From assembly GCA_966250385.1 (NCBI GenBank), contig CBINHC010000005.1, positions 186,001 to 250,000 on the forward strand: a stretch of DNA of 64,000 nucleotides, in the 5' to 3' direction. The stretch is from DASWTL01 sp966250385 (lineage in GTDB: Bacteria > Bacteroidota > Bacteroidia > Sphingobacteriales > Sphingobacteriaceae). Below, in pieces: positions 34,425 to 43,828 of this stretch; position 1 is the stretch's first letter, and each line of letters begins with the position of its first letter. Under the pieces are notes generated by a model that worked only from the letters and a program-made list of their open reading frames with translations, ran no database searches and was not told where the DNA came from. Both the position numbers and the translations under genes were made by a program.

Positions 34425-35353
34425 AGAAAAACACCAACCTGCTCGCCATCGGACGATCCGGATACCTTTACCACAGTGTCCGCTACCTGCATGATCAGGG
34501 CTATACCTTCAGGGGCATCATAACCGATGAAGCGTACCGGGAATACGATATTAAAAAAGAAGACTTTGAATGCTTCGCCCGCGAAACGGGCGCCGCATTC
34601 TTCACTGCCACAGACCTGGGCACGCCGTCAATGGCAAGGTGGATCCGGGCAAACCGGATCACCGCTGCAATCAGCGCAAACTGGCGGTTCACCATCAGCC
34701 CTCAGGTTCTGGAACTCTTTCCGTACGGGATCCTGAACTTCCACCTGGGCAACCTGCCGGATTACAAGGGCAATGCGACGGTCAACTGGAGCATCCTCAA
34801 CGGGGAGCGCGAGATCCGGGCGAATATTCACCGGATGGACCCTGAACTCGATGCGGGTGATATCATCTCCCGCTGGAGTATTCCCATCCATGCGGAAACC
34901 TACATTTCGGATATCATAACAGAGGCTGAACGGGTCGCTCCGGGCCTGTTTGAAGATGCCCTGGAAAAGGTCCTGGCGGACCCGGCCTATTATGAGGTCA
35001 AAGGAACGCGGGAAGGCGTCCGGTGCTATCCCCGCCTGCCCGAGGACAGCCAGATCAACTGGCATGATACGATGGAACAGATCTCCCGGCTCATCCGGGC
35101 CTCCGCCAGTCCGTACCCGGGGGCTTTCAGCTTCCTCAACGGGGAAATGGTCCGGATCTGGAAAGCCCGGCCGTGGCGGGAACCCGCGAAATTCCTGGCG
35201 ATGCCCGGCCATGTCGTGTCAGTCAATCGCCAGGCTGAAACCATCCTGGTGGCTTGTAAGGACGGCCTTCTGGAAATACAGGAACTGGAGCATTCCGGAA
35301 ACCGGATCGCTCCGGCGTCCCTGGTAAAGAGTATCCGTTCCCGGTTCAAATAG
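34421..35353 (+). CDS. Sugar N-formyltransferase (Fmt/ArnA-N-like)
   Basis: Using the ATG at 34421 (ATGA overlap with the previous stop) gives 310 residues. The catalytic set of the formyltransferase family is visible: N106 and H108 in LNFHLGNLPDYKGN, and the aspartate in LDAGDII (about 144-147). The second half is a smaller domain as in methionyl-tRNA formyltransferase and ArnA. Here the likely substrate is an amino sugar nucleotide, with N10-formyl-tetrahydrofolate as donor. Formylated sugars are known in several O-antigens. tRNA formylation is unlikely given the location. Confidence 0.85.
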   Translation: MKKNTNLLAIGRSGYLYHSVRYLHDQGYTFRGIITDEAYREYDIKKEDFECFARETGAAFFTATDLGTPSMARWIRANRITAAISANWRFTISPQVLELFPYGILNFHLGNLPDYKGNATVNWSILNGEREIRANIHRMDPELDAGDIISRWSIPIHAETYISDIITEAERVAPGLFEDALEKVLADPAYYEVKGTREGVRCYPRLPEDSQINWHDTMEQISRLIRASASPYPGAFSFLNGEMVRIWKARPWREPAKFLAMPGHVVSVNRQAETILVACKDGLLEIQELEHSGNRIAPASLVKSIRSRFK

Positions 35354-35360
35354 GTCCCCT

Positions 35361-36344
35361 ATGCAGCAGACATCCAGACCGCTTGTTACGGTAATTATCC
35401 CGGTTTACAACGAATATGAGGGCCTTCCCTTCCTGGTAGGCAGCCTCAATGCCTTCTTCAGGGAGCAACCCGGGTTCCGGGGCGAAGTCCTGTTTGTCAA
35501 TGACGGTTCCGGCGATCAGTCCGGCCGGCGGCTCGGAGAACTGCGCCATGAAAGCTACCGCGCCCGGATTATTCATCTCTCCCGCAACTTCGGCTCGCAT
35601 GCCGCACTGCGGGCCGGAATAGCGCACGCATCCGGAGACATGATCTGCTTCAATTACGCCGACCTGCAGGATCCGCTGGACCTGATACCGGTCATGGCAG
35701 ACCGGATCCATGCCGGGTATGATATTATCTGGGGGCACCGGGAAAGCACGCCGGCATCCGGGGCAGAACGGCTCTTTTCGGCCCTGTATGCACGTCTGAT
35801 GAGGAAGTTCGCCTTCGCTGACTTCCCGGATAAAGGATTCGATATCGTGATGTTCAACAGGAAGGTGGCCGCCCAGGTCAACCGGAATGTTGAGGCAAAC
35901 TCTTCGGTCTTCCTGCAGATCCTGGGGCTCGGATTCCGGCAGACCGCCATCACCTACCGCAAAATGGAGCGGCAGGTCGGCCTCAGCAAATGGACCTTGT
36001 CGAAAAAGGTGAAGCTCTTTATCGATTCCTTTGTCGCCTTTTCCTTCGCTCCTATCCGGCTGGTCTCCCTGCTGGGAGTCGCCATGTTCGTCCTGGGAAT
36101 CGGATGGACGGTCTATATCATCTGCAGGAAGCTGATCTTTGATGACCTGGCCAGCGGCTGGCCGGCCATGATCTCGATCCTGATGGTCGGCTTCGGCCTG
36201 ACCAATATTTCGCTGGGCGTCCTGGCCGAGTACCTGTGGCGAACGCTGGATGCCAGCAGAAAACGGCCGGTGTACGTGGTTGACGAAATCGTCGAGCCGG
36301 ATCCGGTGCCCCGGGCTGATCCGGCCATATTCCCCTTGCCATGA
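35361..36344 (+). CDS. Polyprenyl-phosphate glycosyltransferase (ArnC/GtrB-like)
   Basis: The 327-residue GT2 protein opens VTVIIPVYNEYEGLP, then has VNDGSGDQS and NYADLQDPLDLI with the DxxD metal motif. Two membrane helices near residues 230-285 complete the DPM1/GtrB/ArnC layout. These enzymes move a sugar from a nucleotide to undecaprenyl phosphate on the cytoplasmic side. The next gene is a small EamA/SMR-like flippase, its usual partner. The product would feed the GT-C enzymes earlier in the locus. The stop overlaps the next start by 4 bp. Confidence 0.88.
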   Translation: MQQTSRPLVTVIIPVYNEYEGLPFLVGSLNAFFREQPGFRGEVLFVNDGSGDQSGRRLGELRHESYRARIIHLSRNFGSHAALRAGIAHASGDMICFNYADLQDPLDLIPVMADRIHAGYDIIWGHRESTPASGAERLFSALYARLMRKFAFADFPDKGFDIVMFNRKVAAQVNRNVEANSSVFLQILGLGFRQTAITYRKMERQVGLSKWTLSKKVKLFIDSFVAFSFAPIRLVSLLGVAMFVLGIGWTVYIICRKLIFDDLASGWPAMISILMVGFGLTNISLGVLAEYLWRTLDASRKRPVYVVDEIVEPDPVPRADPAIFPLP

Positions 36345-36709
36345 CACAGACCATCTTCTATATCGTGCTTTACGCGCTTTTCAACGTTTCGGGAGCCGCG
36401 ATGATCAAGACCCTGCTGAAAGGCCGGAGCCTGACGACGCTGGCGGACTGGCTGGCCCTGACCGTCAACCTCCCCTTTCTGACCGCCTTCGGTCTGATCG
36501 CTCTTTCCGCACTGGCCTTGTTCAAAGCGCTTTCGACACAGAATTTCACCCTGATCATTCCCCTGGCAACGGGGGTCAACTTCATATTGACGATCGGCGC
36601 CGGCCACCTGATTTTCGGCGACCGGTTATCCATGCTCTCGCTCCTGGGATTCATCCTGATCATCTCCGGAATCCTGGTCCTCAGCTTCAATAATCAAACC
36701 CATGCATAA
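36341..36709 (+). CDS. Small EamA/SMR-like flippase subunit (ArnE/ArnF-like)
   Basis: The 122-residue protein has four membrane helices and no sizeable soluble part. The segment ALFKALSTQNFTLIIPLATGVNFILT resembles ArnE/ArnF and other small transporters of the drug/metabolite superfamily. In the Arn system two such subunits move undecaprenyl-phosphate-aminoarabinose to the periplasm. Here only one gene is present, so it may act as a homodimer. The start is coupled to the polyprenyl-phosphate transferase, and the stop overlaps the epimerase start by 8 bp. Confidence 0.8.
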   Translation: MTQTIFYIVLYALFNVSGAAMIKTLLKGRSLTTLADWLALTVNLPFLTAFGLIALSALALFKALSTQNFTLIIPLATGVNFILTIGAGHLIFGDRLSMLSLLGFILIISGILVLSFNNQTHA

Positions 36710-37682
36710 AATTTCAAACAGCACGATCTTCATCACCGGCGGTGCCGGTTTTATCGGCTCCCATGTTGTGGAGGAGCTCCTCGGATACAAGCCCGCCCGG
36801 ATCGTCATCCTGGACAACCTGGTACGGGGATCACTGGACAACATGGCCGCGTTCATCAACCATCCGGCCGTCGAATTTATGCAGGGCGATATCCGCGATA
36901 CCGCCCTGCTTGAAAAAGGGATCCGCGGTGCGGACTACGTTTTCCATATGGCTGCCCTGAGGATCAACGCCTGCGCGGCCAGTCCGCGGGATGGCTTTGA
37001 AGTCATGCTCCGCTCTACGTTCGAGCTGGCCGAACTGTGCGTCAGACACGGCGTCAAAAAAGTGATTTACAGTTCCAGCGCGTCCGTCTACGGGCTGGCC
37101 CGGAACTTTCCGACACCCGAAACGGACCACCCGTATGATAACCAGACCTTTTACGGCGGCGCCAAACTCTGGGGAGAACAGCTTTTCCGCAGTTACAGGT
37201 TCATGCACGGTCTCGACTATGTGGCCCTGCGGTATTTCAATGTCTACGGACCGCGCATGGACACCGACGGAAAATATACAGAAGTCATGATCCGATGGCT
37301 GGACTGTATCCGTGAGGGCCGGGAACCGGTCATCCACGGTGACGGGAGTGCCACCATGGACTTCGTCTATGTGAAGGACGTCGCCCGCGCGAACGTCGCA
37401 GCCCTGCTTTCCCCGGCGAGCGACCAGGCATTCAATATCGGGAACTCCCGGGAGGTGAGCCTGAAGGAACTGCTGCGCATCCTGCTGCAGGTCAACCGCT
37501 GCGCATTGCAGCCCCGCCATACGGGCGAAAATACCGTTAACCCCGTCAGCCGCCGGCTGGCAGACATCACCCGGGCCGCCACATTGCTGAAATTTTCCCC
37601 CGGAACGGGGCTCGAACAGGGCCTGGCTGAGCTCAGCAGCTGGTATGATCAACGAAAACACCCAGCAGGAGCCGAATTATGA
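36702..37682 (+). CDS. NAD-dependent sugar epimerase/dehydratase
   Basis: The 326-residue extended SDR protein has G13-x2-G16-x2-G19 in TGGAGFIGSHVVEELL. It also has the active-site serines in YSSSASVYG and the Y-x3-K pair in FYGGAKLWG. The layout matches UDP-glucose 4-epimerase and related UDP-hexuronate epimerases. It interconverts or dehydrates a nucleotide sugar for the polymer. Substrate cannot be decided without comparison. It is coupled at the end to the second aminotransferase (ATGA), which suggests that both act on one sugar. Confidence 0.88.
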   Translation: MHKISNSTIFITGGAGFIGSHVVEELLGYKPARIVILDNLVRGSLDNMAAFINHPAVEFMQGDIRDTALLEKGIRGADYVFHMAALRINACAASPRDGFEVMLRSTFELAELCVRHGVKKVIYSSSASVYGLARNFPTPETDHPYDNQTFYGGAKLWGEQLFRSYRFMHGLDYVALRYFNVYGPRMDTDGKYTEVMIRWLDCIREGREPVIHGDGSATMDFVYVKDVARANVAALLSPASDQAFNIGNSREVSLKELLRILLQVNRCALQPRHTGENTVNPVSRRLADITRAATLLKFSPGTGLEQGLAELSSWYDQRKHPAGAEL

Positions 37683-38878
37683 CCAACAAAAACGACAACC
37701 ATATGATTCCCATTGCCAAACCATATTTGACAACGGAGGAAGCGCAGGCCGCCTACGACACCATCCTCACCGGATGGATCACCCAGGGTCCGCGGGTCCG
37801 GGACTTCGAAGATGCCTTCGCCCGGTACACCGGTGCAGCCCATGCCGTGGCGGTCTCCAACTGTACGACAGCTCTGCACCTGGCCATGATCGTGGCCGGC
37901 ATCGGGCCGGGCGACGAGGTCATCTGCCCCTCCATGAGCTACATCGCTACCGCCAATGCGATCCGGTACGTCGGTGCCACCCCGGTCTTCGCCGAAGTGG
38001 ATCCCCTGAACTATAACCTGGACCCGATCGACTGCGAATTCCGGATCACCAGCCGCACCCGCGCGATCCTGCTGGTCCACCAGATGGGTATGCCGGCGGC
38101 TGTCGGGCCGTTCAGAAACCTCTGTGAACGGTATAACCTCCGCCTGATCGAAGACGCGGCGTGTGCCATCGGATCGGCCTTTCAGCACAAACGGATCGGC
38201 TCGCACAGCGACCTGGTCTGCTTCTCCTTCCACCCCCGTAAGATCATCTCGACCGGCGACGGGGGCATGATCACCACCAGCCGCCGGGATTATGCCGACC
38301 GCCTCCGGCTGCTGCGGCAGCACGGCATGTCCGTCAGCGACCAGGTCCGGCACGACTCCAGAACAGTGATCTTCGAGGATCATGTCGAGGTCGGATACAA
38401 TTACCGGATGACCGATATCCAGGCGGCGATCGGCCTGAAGCAGCTTGAAAAGCTGGATTGGATCGTTTCCGAACGGCGGAAGATCGCCTTCCGGTACCAC
38501 AATGCCTTCAAACACCTGCCCTTTCTCCAGCTTCCGCTCGAAATGGACGGGTATTTCAGCAACTATCAGTCATACAGCATCTATCTGAAGAAAACATGCC
38601 CGGTCGACCGCAACCAGCTCATGCAGGATCTGCTGGACCGGGGGATTGCCACCCGCAGGGGCATCATGACGGCCCACCGCGAAACCGCTTACCGGGAACA
38701 CCCCGGCCGCGTCTCGCTTCCGGTGTCTGAAGATCTGCAGGATCATTCAATACTCCTGCCCCTTTTTATCCCCATGACTGAAGAGCAGATCTGTATGGTC
38801 ATCCGGCATGTCCTTGACCTGCTCGACGTGCCGACTGAGCTATCCGAAACAGGAATCGACGACACGCTGCACGCATGA
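37679..38878 (+). CDS. DegT/DnrJ/EryC1-type sugar aminotransferase (second)
   Basis: The 399-residue PLP enzyme has D159 in IEDAACAIGS and K188 in FSFHPRKIISTGDGG. This active-site text is the branch seen in perosamine and 4-amino-4,6-dideoxyhexose synthases, different from the first aminotransferase. An internal ATG at codon 9 is also possible as the start. It follows an epimerase/dehydratase directly, so a 4-keto sugar may be aminated. Its stop overlaps the next start by 4 bp. Confidence 0.88.
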   Translation: MTNKNDNHMIPIAKPYLTTEEAQAAYDTILTGWITQGPRVRDFEDAFARYTGAAHAVAVSNCTTALHLAMIVAGIGPGDEVICPSMSYIATANAIRYVGATPVFAEVDPLNYNLDPIDCEFRITSRTRAILLVHQMGMPAAVGPFRNLCERYNLRLIEDAACAIGSAFQHKRIGSHSDLVCFSFHPRKIISTGDGGMITTSRRDYADRLRLLRQHGMSVSDQVRHDSRTVIFEDHVEVGYNYRMTDIQAAIGLKQLEKLDWIVSERRKIAFRYHNAFKHLPFLQLPLEMDGYFSNYQSYSIYLKKTCPVDRNQLMQDLLDRGIATRRGIMTAHRETAYREHPGRVSLPVSEDLQDHSILLPLFIPMTEEQICMVIRHVLDLLDVPTELSETGIDDTLHA

Positions 38879-39756
38879 AGCCCCGCATCAGATACCAGGG
38901 TGCCATTACGCGCCACCTTTGCCAGCGAAGGGGCCGGTGGCATCAGAAGCGGTTCAGGGACCTGGTTTTCCGGAAAAAACTGGCCCCGCCGGCGAACCGG
39001 GAAGTGCCTTTTGAAATCATCAGTTTCTCCGGGTCATCCGGGTTTGAAGACCAGGTACTTTCGATCTACTCCTTTACGGCTTATGCCGGGATTCCCCGGA
39101 AATGGACGGTATACTCCGACAAATCCCATACCGGCGCAGAAAAAGCAAGGCTGCGGGAACTGTTCCCGTTCGTGTCAGTGACAGACTGGGACGTATACCA
39201 TGCGTACCGGGCCAACCCGTTCGTCAGGGACTACCTGGCGGTTTGCGGCCTGGCCAAAAAGCTGAATATCATCCTCGGACATCCCTGCCAGGGCCAGACC
39301 ATTTACGCAGACTCCGATATCCTGTTCTACAGGAATATCGCCTACTACCTCGACTCTCCCGCCATCACCAGCGGGATGTGGTATGTACCCGATGCAATGG
39401 AGCACCCCGGCAACTACTTCGGCTCCAGCCCCCGCTCGATCTATGCGCTCAACTCGGGGTTCCTGATCCTCAATGAGAGCTTCGACCCCCGGCACATTTA
39501 CCGATACCTGGAAAGCCTGAAGGGCAACTACGGCTACTTCTCCGAACAGTCCGCCTTTGAATACGCCTTCCGGGAACAGAACGCCGGCATGCTGGATCCC
39601 CGGCAGTTCATCATCGACACCACGGACCAGTTCGATTTTCACATGAAATATCATCCGGCCACGATCGCCCTGCGCCACTACACATCGCCTGTCAGGCACA
39701 AGATCTGGCAGAACGGCTGGCAATGGCACCTGAAGGGCCTTGAGACGCTGATATGA
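38875..39756 (+). CDS. Probable GT-A glycosyltransferase, unassigned family
   Basis: The 293-residue protein has a basic N-terminus (about 35 residues). The body opens PFEIISFSGSSGFEDQVLSIYSF and carries a DxD motif in TIYADSDILFYRN near residue 145. The pattern 'colour of the sky' of GT8-like enzymes is recognisable: a central DSDI strand, an acceptor-facing YALNSGFLILNES block and a late histidine (LRHYTS). I cannot assign a CAZy family. It is translationally linked to the second aminotransferase and to the flippase gene, so it may add that amino sugar. Confidence 0.65.
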   Translation: MKPRIRYQGAITRHLCQRRGRWHQKRFRDLVFRKKLAPPANREVPFEIISFSGSSGFEDQVLSIYSFTAYAGIPRKWTVYSDKSHTGAEKARLRELFPFVSVTDWDVYHAYRANPFVRDYLAVCGLAKKLNIILGHPCQGQTIYADSDILFYRNIAYYLDSPAITSGMWYVPDAMEHPGNYFGSSPRSIYALNSGFLILNESFDPRHIYRYLESLKGNYGYFSEQSAFEYAFREQNAGMLDPRQFIIDTTDQFDFHMKYHPATIALRHYTSPVRHKIWQNGWQWHLKGLETLI

Positions 39757-41081
39757 TGCCTGCATTCGCCAGACTTGTCCTCCGGGACCATGCTTTTTCC
39801 AGGATACTGGAATGGGCCCGGCTCGCCCTGATCACCACGGCCGGCCAGGCTGTCGTCCAGGGATCCGGCTTTATCAGCGGGATCATCATCATCCGGCTGC
39901 TGAGTACCGGCGAGTATGCTTTGTACACGCTGGCCAACACCTTCCTCGGTACCATGACCATGCTGGCCGACAGCGGTATTTCCAGCGGTGTGCTGGCAGA
40001 AGGCGGAAAGGTCTGGCAGAACAAGCGCCAGCTCGGCGTCGTCCTCGCCACCGGGCTTCACCTGCGACAACGGTTCGGCCTGCTGACCCTCGTCTTCATG
40101 ATCCCGGTCATGGTCTATTTCCTCTCCGTCCACGGAGCGGGAACCTGGACCACCGTGCTGATCGTGACCGCTGTCATCCCGGCATTCTTTGCCGCCCTTT
40201 CGGACTCCATCCTGGAAATGCCGCCCAGGCTGCATCAGGACATCCGGCCCCTGCAGCGGAACCAGGCCGAGGTCAGTGCCGGCCGGCTGCTGCTGAGCGC
40301 CTTGTTCCTCTCGGCATTCCCGTTCACCTTCCTGGCTGTCCTGGCCAGCAGCCTGCCGCGGATCTATGGAAATTACAGGCTTCGGCGGATCGCTGCACCC
40401 TTTGCAGCTGCGGGAGCCCGGCCCGACCCGCAGGTGAAAAAGGAAGTCGTGAAGGGCGTGTCGCGTACCCTTCCGATCGTCATCTATCACTGTATCTCCG
40501 GTCAGATCGCCATCTGGCTGGTCTCCATCCTGGGAACGACCGCCAATATCTCGGAACTCGGAGCCCTGGGAAGGATCGCCATTATTTTCAATATGGTCAC
40601 CGTGCTGTTCAGCACACTCGTTATCCCCCGTTTCTCGAGGATGGAAGGCCGCCGGCGCGCACTGCTGCGTTCCTATATCGTGACGCAGTGTGCCATGCTC
40701 CTGGTCAGCCTGGCGCTCATGTCCGGTGTGTGGCTGTTTACCGATCAGATCCTGTGGATACTTGGCGGAAACTATACCGGACTGTCCACCGAGCTCCTGC
40801 TGATGGGACTGTTATCCTGTGCCGGGCTCCTTTCGGGCGTCTGTTCGCAGCTGGTGATCAGCCGCGGATGGTTCATCAGGCCGCATTACCTGATCGGCAT
40901 CAACTTTACATCGACCGTACTGAGTCTTACACTTTTTCACATCCGTACGCTGAACGACATCCTTTGCTTTAACATCATCGTGACGGCCATCAGCTATTTC
41001 CTGGTACTCGGATACGGATTGCTTTCCATTTCCCGAACCCCGGAAACTTTGGCCGCCCCGGAAGCCGACCCCATATCTTGA
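39753..41081 (+). CDS. Oligosaccharide flippase (Wzx-like)
   Basis: The 442-residue protein has about twelve membrane helices and the polysaccharide-synthesis pattern of the MOP superfamily. ALITTAGQAVVQGSGFISGI lies at the start and IIRLLSTGEYALYTLANTF shortly after. Wzx proteins move undecaprenyl-diphosphate-linked repeat units to the periplasmic side for polymerisation by Wzy. It is the only such gene in the locus. It ends overlapping the TTG start of the next glycosyltransferase. Confidence 0.85.
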   Translation: MMPAFARLVLRDHAFSRILEWARLALITTAGQAVVQGSGFISGIIIIRLLSTGEYALYTLANTFLGTMTMLADSGISSGVLAEGGKVWQNKRQLGVVLATGLHLRQRFGLLTLVFMIPVMVYFLSVHGAGTWTTVLIVTAVIPAFFAALSDSILEMPPRLHQDIRPLQRNQAEVSAGRLLLSALFLSAFPFTFLAVLASSLPRIYGNYRLRRIAAPFAAAGARPDPQVKKEVVKGVSRTLPIVIYHCISGQIAIWLVSILGTTANISELGALGRIAIIFNMVTVLFSTLVIPRFSRMEGRRRALLRSYIVTQCAMLLVSLALMSGVWLFTDQILWILGGNYTGLSTELLLMGLLSCAGLLSGVCSQLVISRGWFIRPHYLIGINFTSTVLSLTLFHIRTLNDILCFNIIVTAISYFLVLGYGLLSISRTPETLAAPEADPIS

Positions 41082-41905
41082 AACTATCGATCATCACCAT
41101 CAACCTCAACCACGCGGCCGGATTGTCCGGGACGATCCGCTCGGTGGCCGGACAGACCTGGACGGATTTTGAGTTTATCATTATCGACGGCGGATCTTCA
41201 GACGGAAGCACGAACCACATCGTCGAGGCCGGCGACCTCATCACCGACTGGGTCAGCGAGCCGGACCGGGGCGTATTCGATGCGATGAATAAAGGGATCG
41301 CCAGGTCCCGCGGCGAATACCTGCTGATGCTGAATTCCGGAGATATCCTGCATAACCGGGACGTCCTGAAGAAGATTTTTACCGATGCTAGCGTCTCGGA
41401 AGACATCCTCTACGGAAATGTCCTCCGGGAATCCCGCGGAACGGTGATCGACGAAAGCATCTTTCCCAGAGAACTGACGTTTAACTTTTTCCGTAACGGA
41501 TCCCTGAGCCACCAGGCCGCCTTTATCCGCCGGACCGTGCATGACACCGCGGGCCTGTATGACGACACCATGAAGTACTCGGCAGACTGGAAACTATTTA
41601 TCCTTGCGATCTGCAGGCATAACCTGACCTACCGCTATTTGCCGGAACTGGTGGCCGTCTGCAACTGCGACGGGCTTACCTGTGACCCGGCCAATTTTCC
41701 CGGAATGCGCGCCGAAATGGAACGGACGCTGCACCGGTATTTCCCGGTCTTTATGGCGGACTATGAGAAGCTCGACAGCCTGACGGCAAAAAACTGGGCG
41801 TCTTCGCTGTCCCGTTACCGGGCCCGGGCTCAGTCGTTCGCACGCTTTGTGATCCGGAACGGGATCCGGGAAACACTCCTGCAGGGAAAACACCCGACAA
41901 AATAG
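41078..41905 (+). CDS. Family 2 glycosyltransferase, TTG start
   Basis: The 275-residue GT-A protein starts with TTG (41078-41080) overlapping the flippase stop (TTGA). LSIITINLN at its N-terminus leaves no room for a later start. Motifs are IIDGGSSDGS (36-45), SEPDRGVFDAMNKGI (about 63-77) and MLNSGD as the metal site. This wording is typical of the WcaA-like group that builds capsule and colanic-acid-type repeat units. It is cytoplasmic or membrane-associated. Donor and linkage are unknown. Confidence 0.88.
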   Translation: MKLSIITINLNHAAGLSGTIRSVAGQTWTDFEFIIIDGGSSDGSTNHIVEAGDLITDWVSEPDRGVFDAMNKGIARSRGEYLLMLNSGDILHNRDVLKKIFTDASVSEDILYGNVLRESRGTVIDESIFPRELTFNFFRNGSLSHQAAFIRRTVHDTAGLYDDTMKYSADWKLFILAICRHNLTYRYLPELVAVCNCDGLTCDPANFPGMRAEMERTLHRYFPVFMADYEKLDSLTAKNWASSLSRYRARAQSFARFVIRNGIRETLLQGKHPTK

Positions 41906-41909
41906 GACG

Positions 41910-42824
41910 ATGCTTAAACGAGGAATCTTTCTTGTCGCCAACCGGAAGAGCGAGGAGCTCTGCGCCAACCTGATCCATTCCATCCGCGAAACCGGCTGCC
42001 GGTTACCGATCCGGCTCGTCCATTTCGGCGGCATAAAGATCCGGTCACCCTATATCCTGAACCAGGTGCAGTTCATGGAGGCGGAGGACTTCCCGGCAGA
42101 CGCCAGGGAATTCATCACGGACCTGCAATCGGTGCTTACCTGTCCGAAAGGCTTTTTGTTTCGGTTTCTGCCGTGGTTCAGTGACTGGGATGAGTTTATT
42201 TATTCCGATAACGACATCGTGGCGCTGACCAACTGGAACCTGGTGCTGGATCACCTGGCCGGTTTTGACCTGGTGCACGCCGATAAAGAGTACACGACGC
42301 TGGGGCGGTTCAATTATGAACAACCCGGGATGATTACGGAAATTTTTGGCCCGGGAGCGCTGGACAGCGCCTTTACCGCCGGACACTTTGCCGCCAGAAG
42401 GAACCTGCGCCTCATCAGCGATATCCGGAAAGCGATCAGCTGGTTTAAACGGAATCCGGGGATCCCGAAAAACCATGACCAGGCGCTGCTCCATGTGGCG
42501 GCGCTGATCGGCAACTGGAAACTGCTGAACCTGTGCAAGGCGCCCCACAACTGGCTGAGCACCTGGGCCGGTGATTACCGGAACTCCCTGGAACTGATCC
42601 AGGAAATCCAGCATTCCCGCCTGCCCAGAACGGTCAGTCATATTCACTACTCCGGCGGCACGCCTCACGGCAACCTGCCGATCGAGGAGCTGCTGTTCTC
42701 TAACCTGAACAATCGGAAGCGGTCCGGAAAACTGTTTGCGGCCAATTTCCTGAAACTTTCCGGCTGCCTGTACCTGGCCTCAAAGAAGAAACGGGTCCTG
42801 CAAAAACTCCGCACGTTTATCTGA
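41910..42824 (+). CDS. Probable GT-A glycosyltransferase, unassigned family
   Basis: The 304-residue protein starts MLKRGIFLVANRKSEELCANL and has a DxD-like motif in FIYSDNDIVAL (about residues 90-100). An FTAGHFAARRNL block and a late HIHYSGGTPHGN with paired histidines follow, the order expected for GT8-like enzymes. It resembles the gene at 38875 in plan but not closely in sequence. It lies 4 bp after the previous stop. No signal peptide is present, so it acts on the cytoplasmic side. Confidence 0.62.
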   Translation: MLKRGIFLVANRKSEELCANLIHSIRETGCRLPIRLVHFGGIKIRSPYILNQVQFMEAEDFPADAREFITDLQSVLTCPKGFLFRFLPWFSDWDEFIYSDNDIVALTNWNLVLDHLAGFDLVHADKEYTTLGRFNYEQPGMITEIFGPGALDSAFTAGHFAARRNLRLISDIRKAISWFKRNPGIPKNHDQALLHVAALIGNWKLLNLCKAPHNWLSTWAGDYRNSLELIQEIQHSRLPRTVSHIHYSGGTPHGNLPIEELLFSNLNNRKRSGKLFAANFLKLSGCLYLASKKKRVLQKLRTFI

Positions 42825-42832
42825 AACCTGCT

Positions 42833-43804
42833 ATGCAAGCCGTCGCCTGTACATTATTTGAACATTCGTACCATTACGGCATCGCCTGCCTGGTAAATTC
42901 GCTCTATAAACACGGTTTCCGTGGGCATTTTTATGCCGGTTACCGGGGACCGCTGCCTGCCTGGGCCTCCGGTGCCCGGAGCAGCGAACACCTGCCGTGG
43001 CCGGGAATGAGCACCCTGCATGTCGCCGGGGATGTACAGCTTCATTTTCTTCCGCTGAAAACCGACTACCACCTGACCAACTACAAGCCAGACTTCATGC
43101 TGAAGCTCTGGGATCTTCTGGGCAGTGAAACCGGGGCCATGTTCTACTTCGATCCCGATATCATCGTCGTCAGGCCATGGCAGATGTTCACGGAATGGAC
43201 CCGGTGCGGGGTCGCACTCTGTGAGGATGTCAACTCGCCGCTCCCCCGCCATCACCCGCGCCGGGAGGCCTGGCGTGCATTCTATGAAAAATCCGGGATC
43301 CGGCTCCGGTTCAAAGACGCCATATATGCCAACGGCGGATTTATAGGCCTCAGCTATGCCCGCAGGGACTTCCTGCAGCTCTGGCAGTCGGTCCAGGAAA
43401 AGATGGGCGCCGGAATCGGGGGCCTCGGACGCTCCATGTTCACCAGCGCGGCCGAGCTGGAAACTGCAGGCGGCGCCTTCTTCCCGTTCGCAAAAACCGA
43501 TCAGGACGCCCTGAACGCCACGGTGGAGGCCTACGACCACCAGGTGAGCTTTGTCTGCAAGGACGGAATGGGCTTCGGGGAGGGCGTTCAGCTGATGCAT
43601 CATGCCCTGGGCACGCCCAAACCCTGGGACTGGAAGCCCTTCAGCCGTATGATCGCCGGCTATCCGCCTCGTCCCGCCGACCGGGTGTACTGGGACACCA
43701 TGCAGACCGGACCCATCCGCACGCATCACGGCTCTTCCGTTTACCGACGCCGCGCCGCCATCCGCATCGCGGTAGCCGTCGGCCGGTTCTATCGCCGGAA
43801 CTAA
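42833..43804 (+). CDS. Probable GT-A glycosyltransferase, unassigned family
   Basis: The 323-residue protein starts with a strand-helix unit (VACTLFEHSYHYGIACLVNSL). It has a clear DxD in FYFDPDIIVVRPW near residue 106, an acceptor block YANGGFIGLSYAR and late histidines (LMHHALG). This is the third neighbour with a similar 'observe, DxD, NGGF, H' order, which suggests divergent relatives of one fold working on successive sugars. I cannot name the family. It starts 8 bp after the previous stop. Confidence 0.65.
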   Translation: MQAVACTLFEHSYHYGIACLVNSLYKHGFRGHFYAGYRGPLPAWASGARSSEHLPWPGMSTLHVAGDVQLHFLPLKTDYHLTNYKPDFMLKLWDLLGSETGAMFYFDPDIIVVRPWQMFTEWTRCGVALCEDVNSPLPRHHPRREAWRAFYEKSGIRLRFKDAIYANGGFIGLSYARRDFLQLWQSVQEKMGAGIGGLGRSMFTSAAELETAGGAFFPFAKTDQDALNATVEAYDHQVSFVCKDGMGFGEGVQLMHHALGTPKPWDWKPFSRMIAGYPPRPADRVYWDTMQTGPIRTHHGSSVYRRRAAIRIAVAVGRFYRRN

Positions 43805-43828
43805 CCAACCGAAACCAACCGACATACC

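Noticed and set aside
39812..40972. 386-codon plus-strand frame overlapping the flippase gene
   Set aside because: Translation is Arg/Pro/His-rich and soluble, while the other frame gives a typical twelve-helix flippase.
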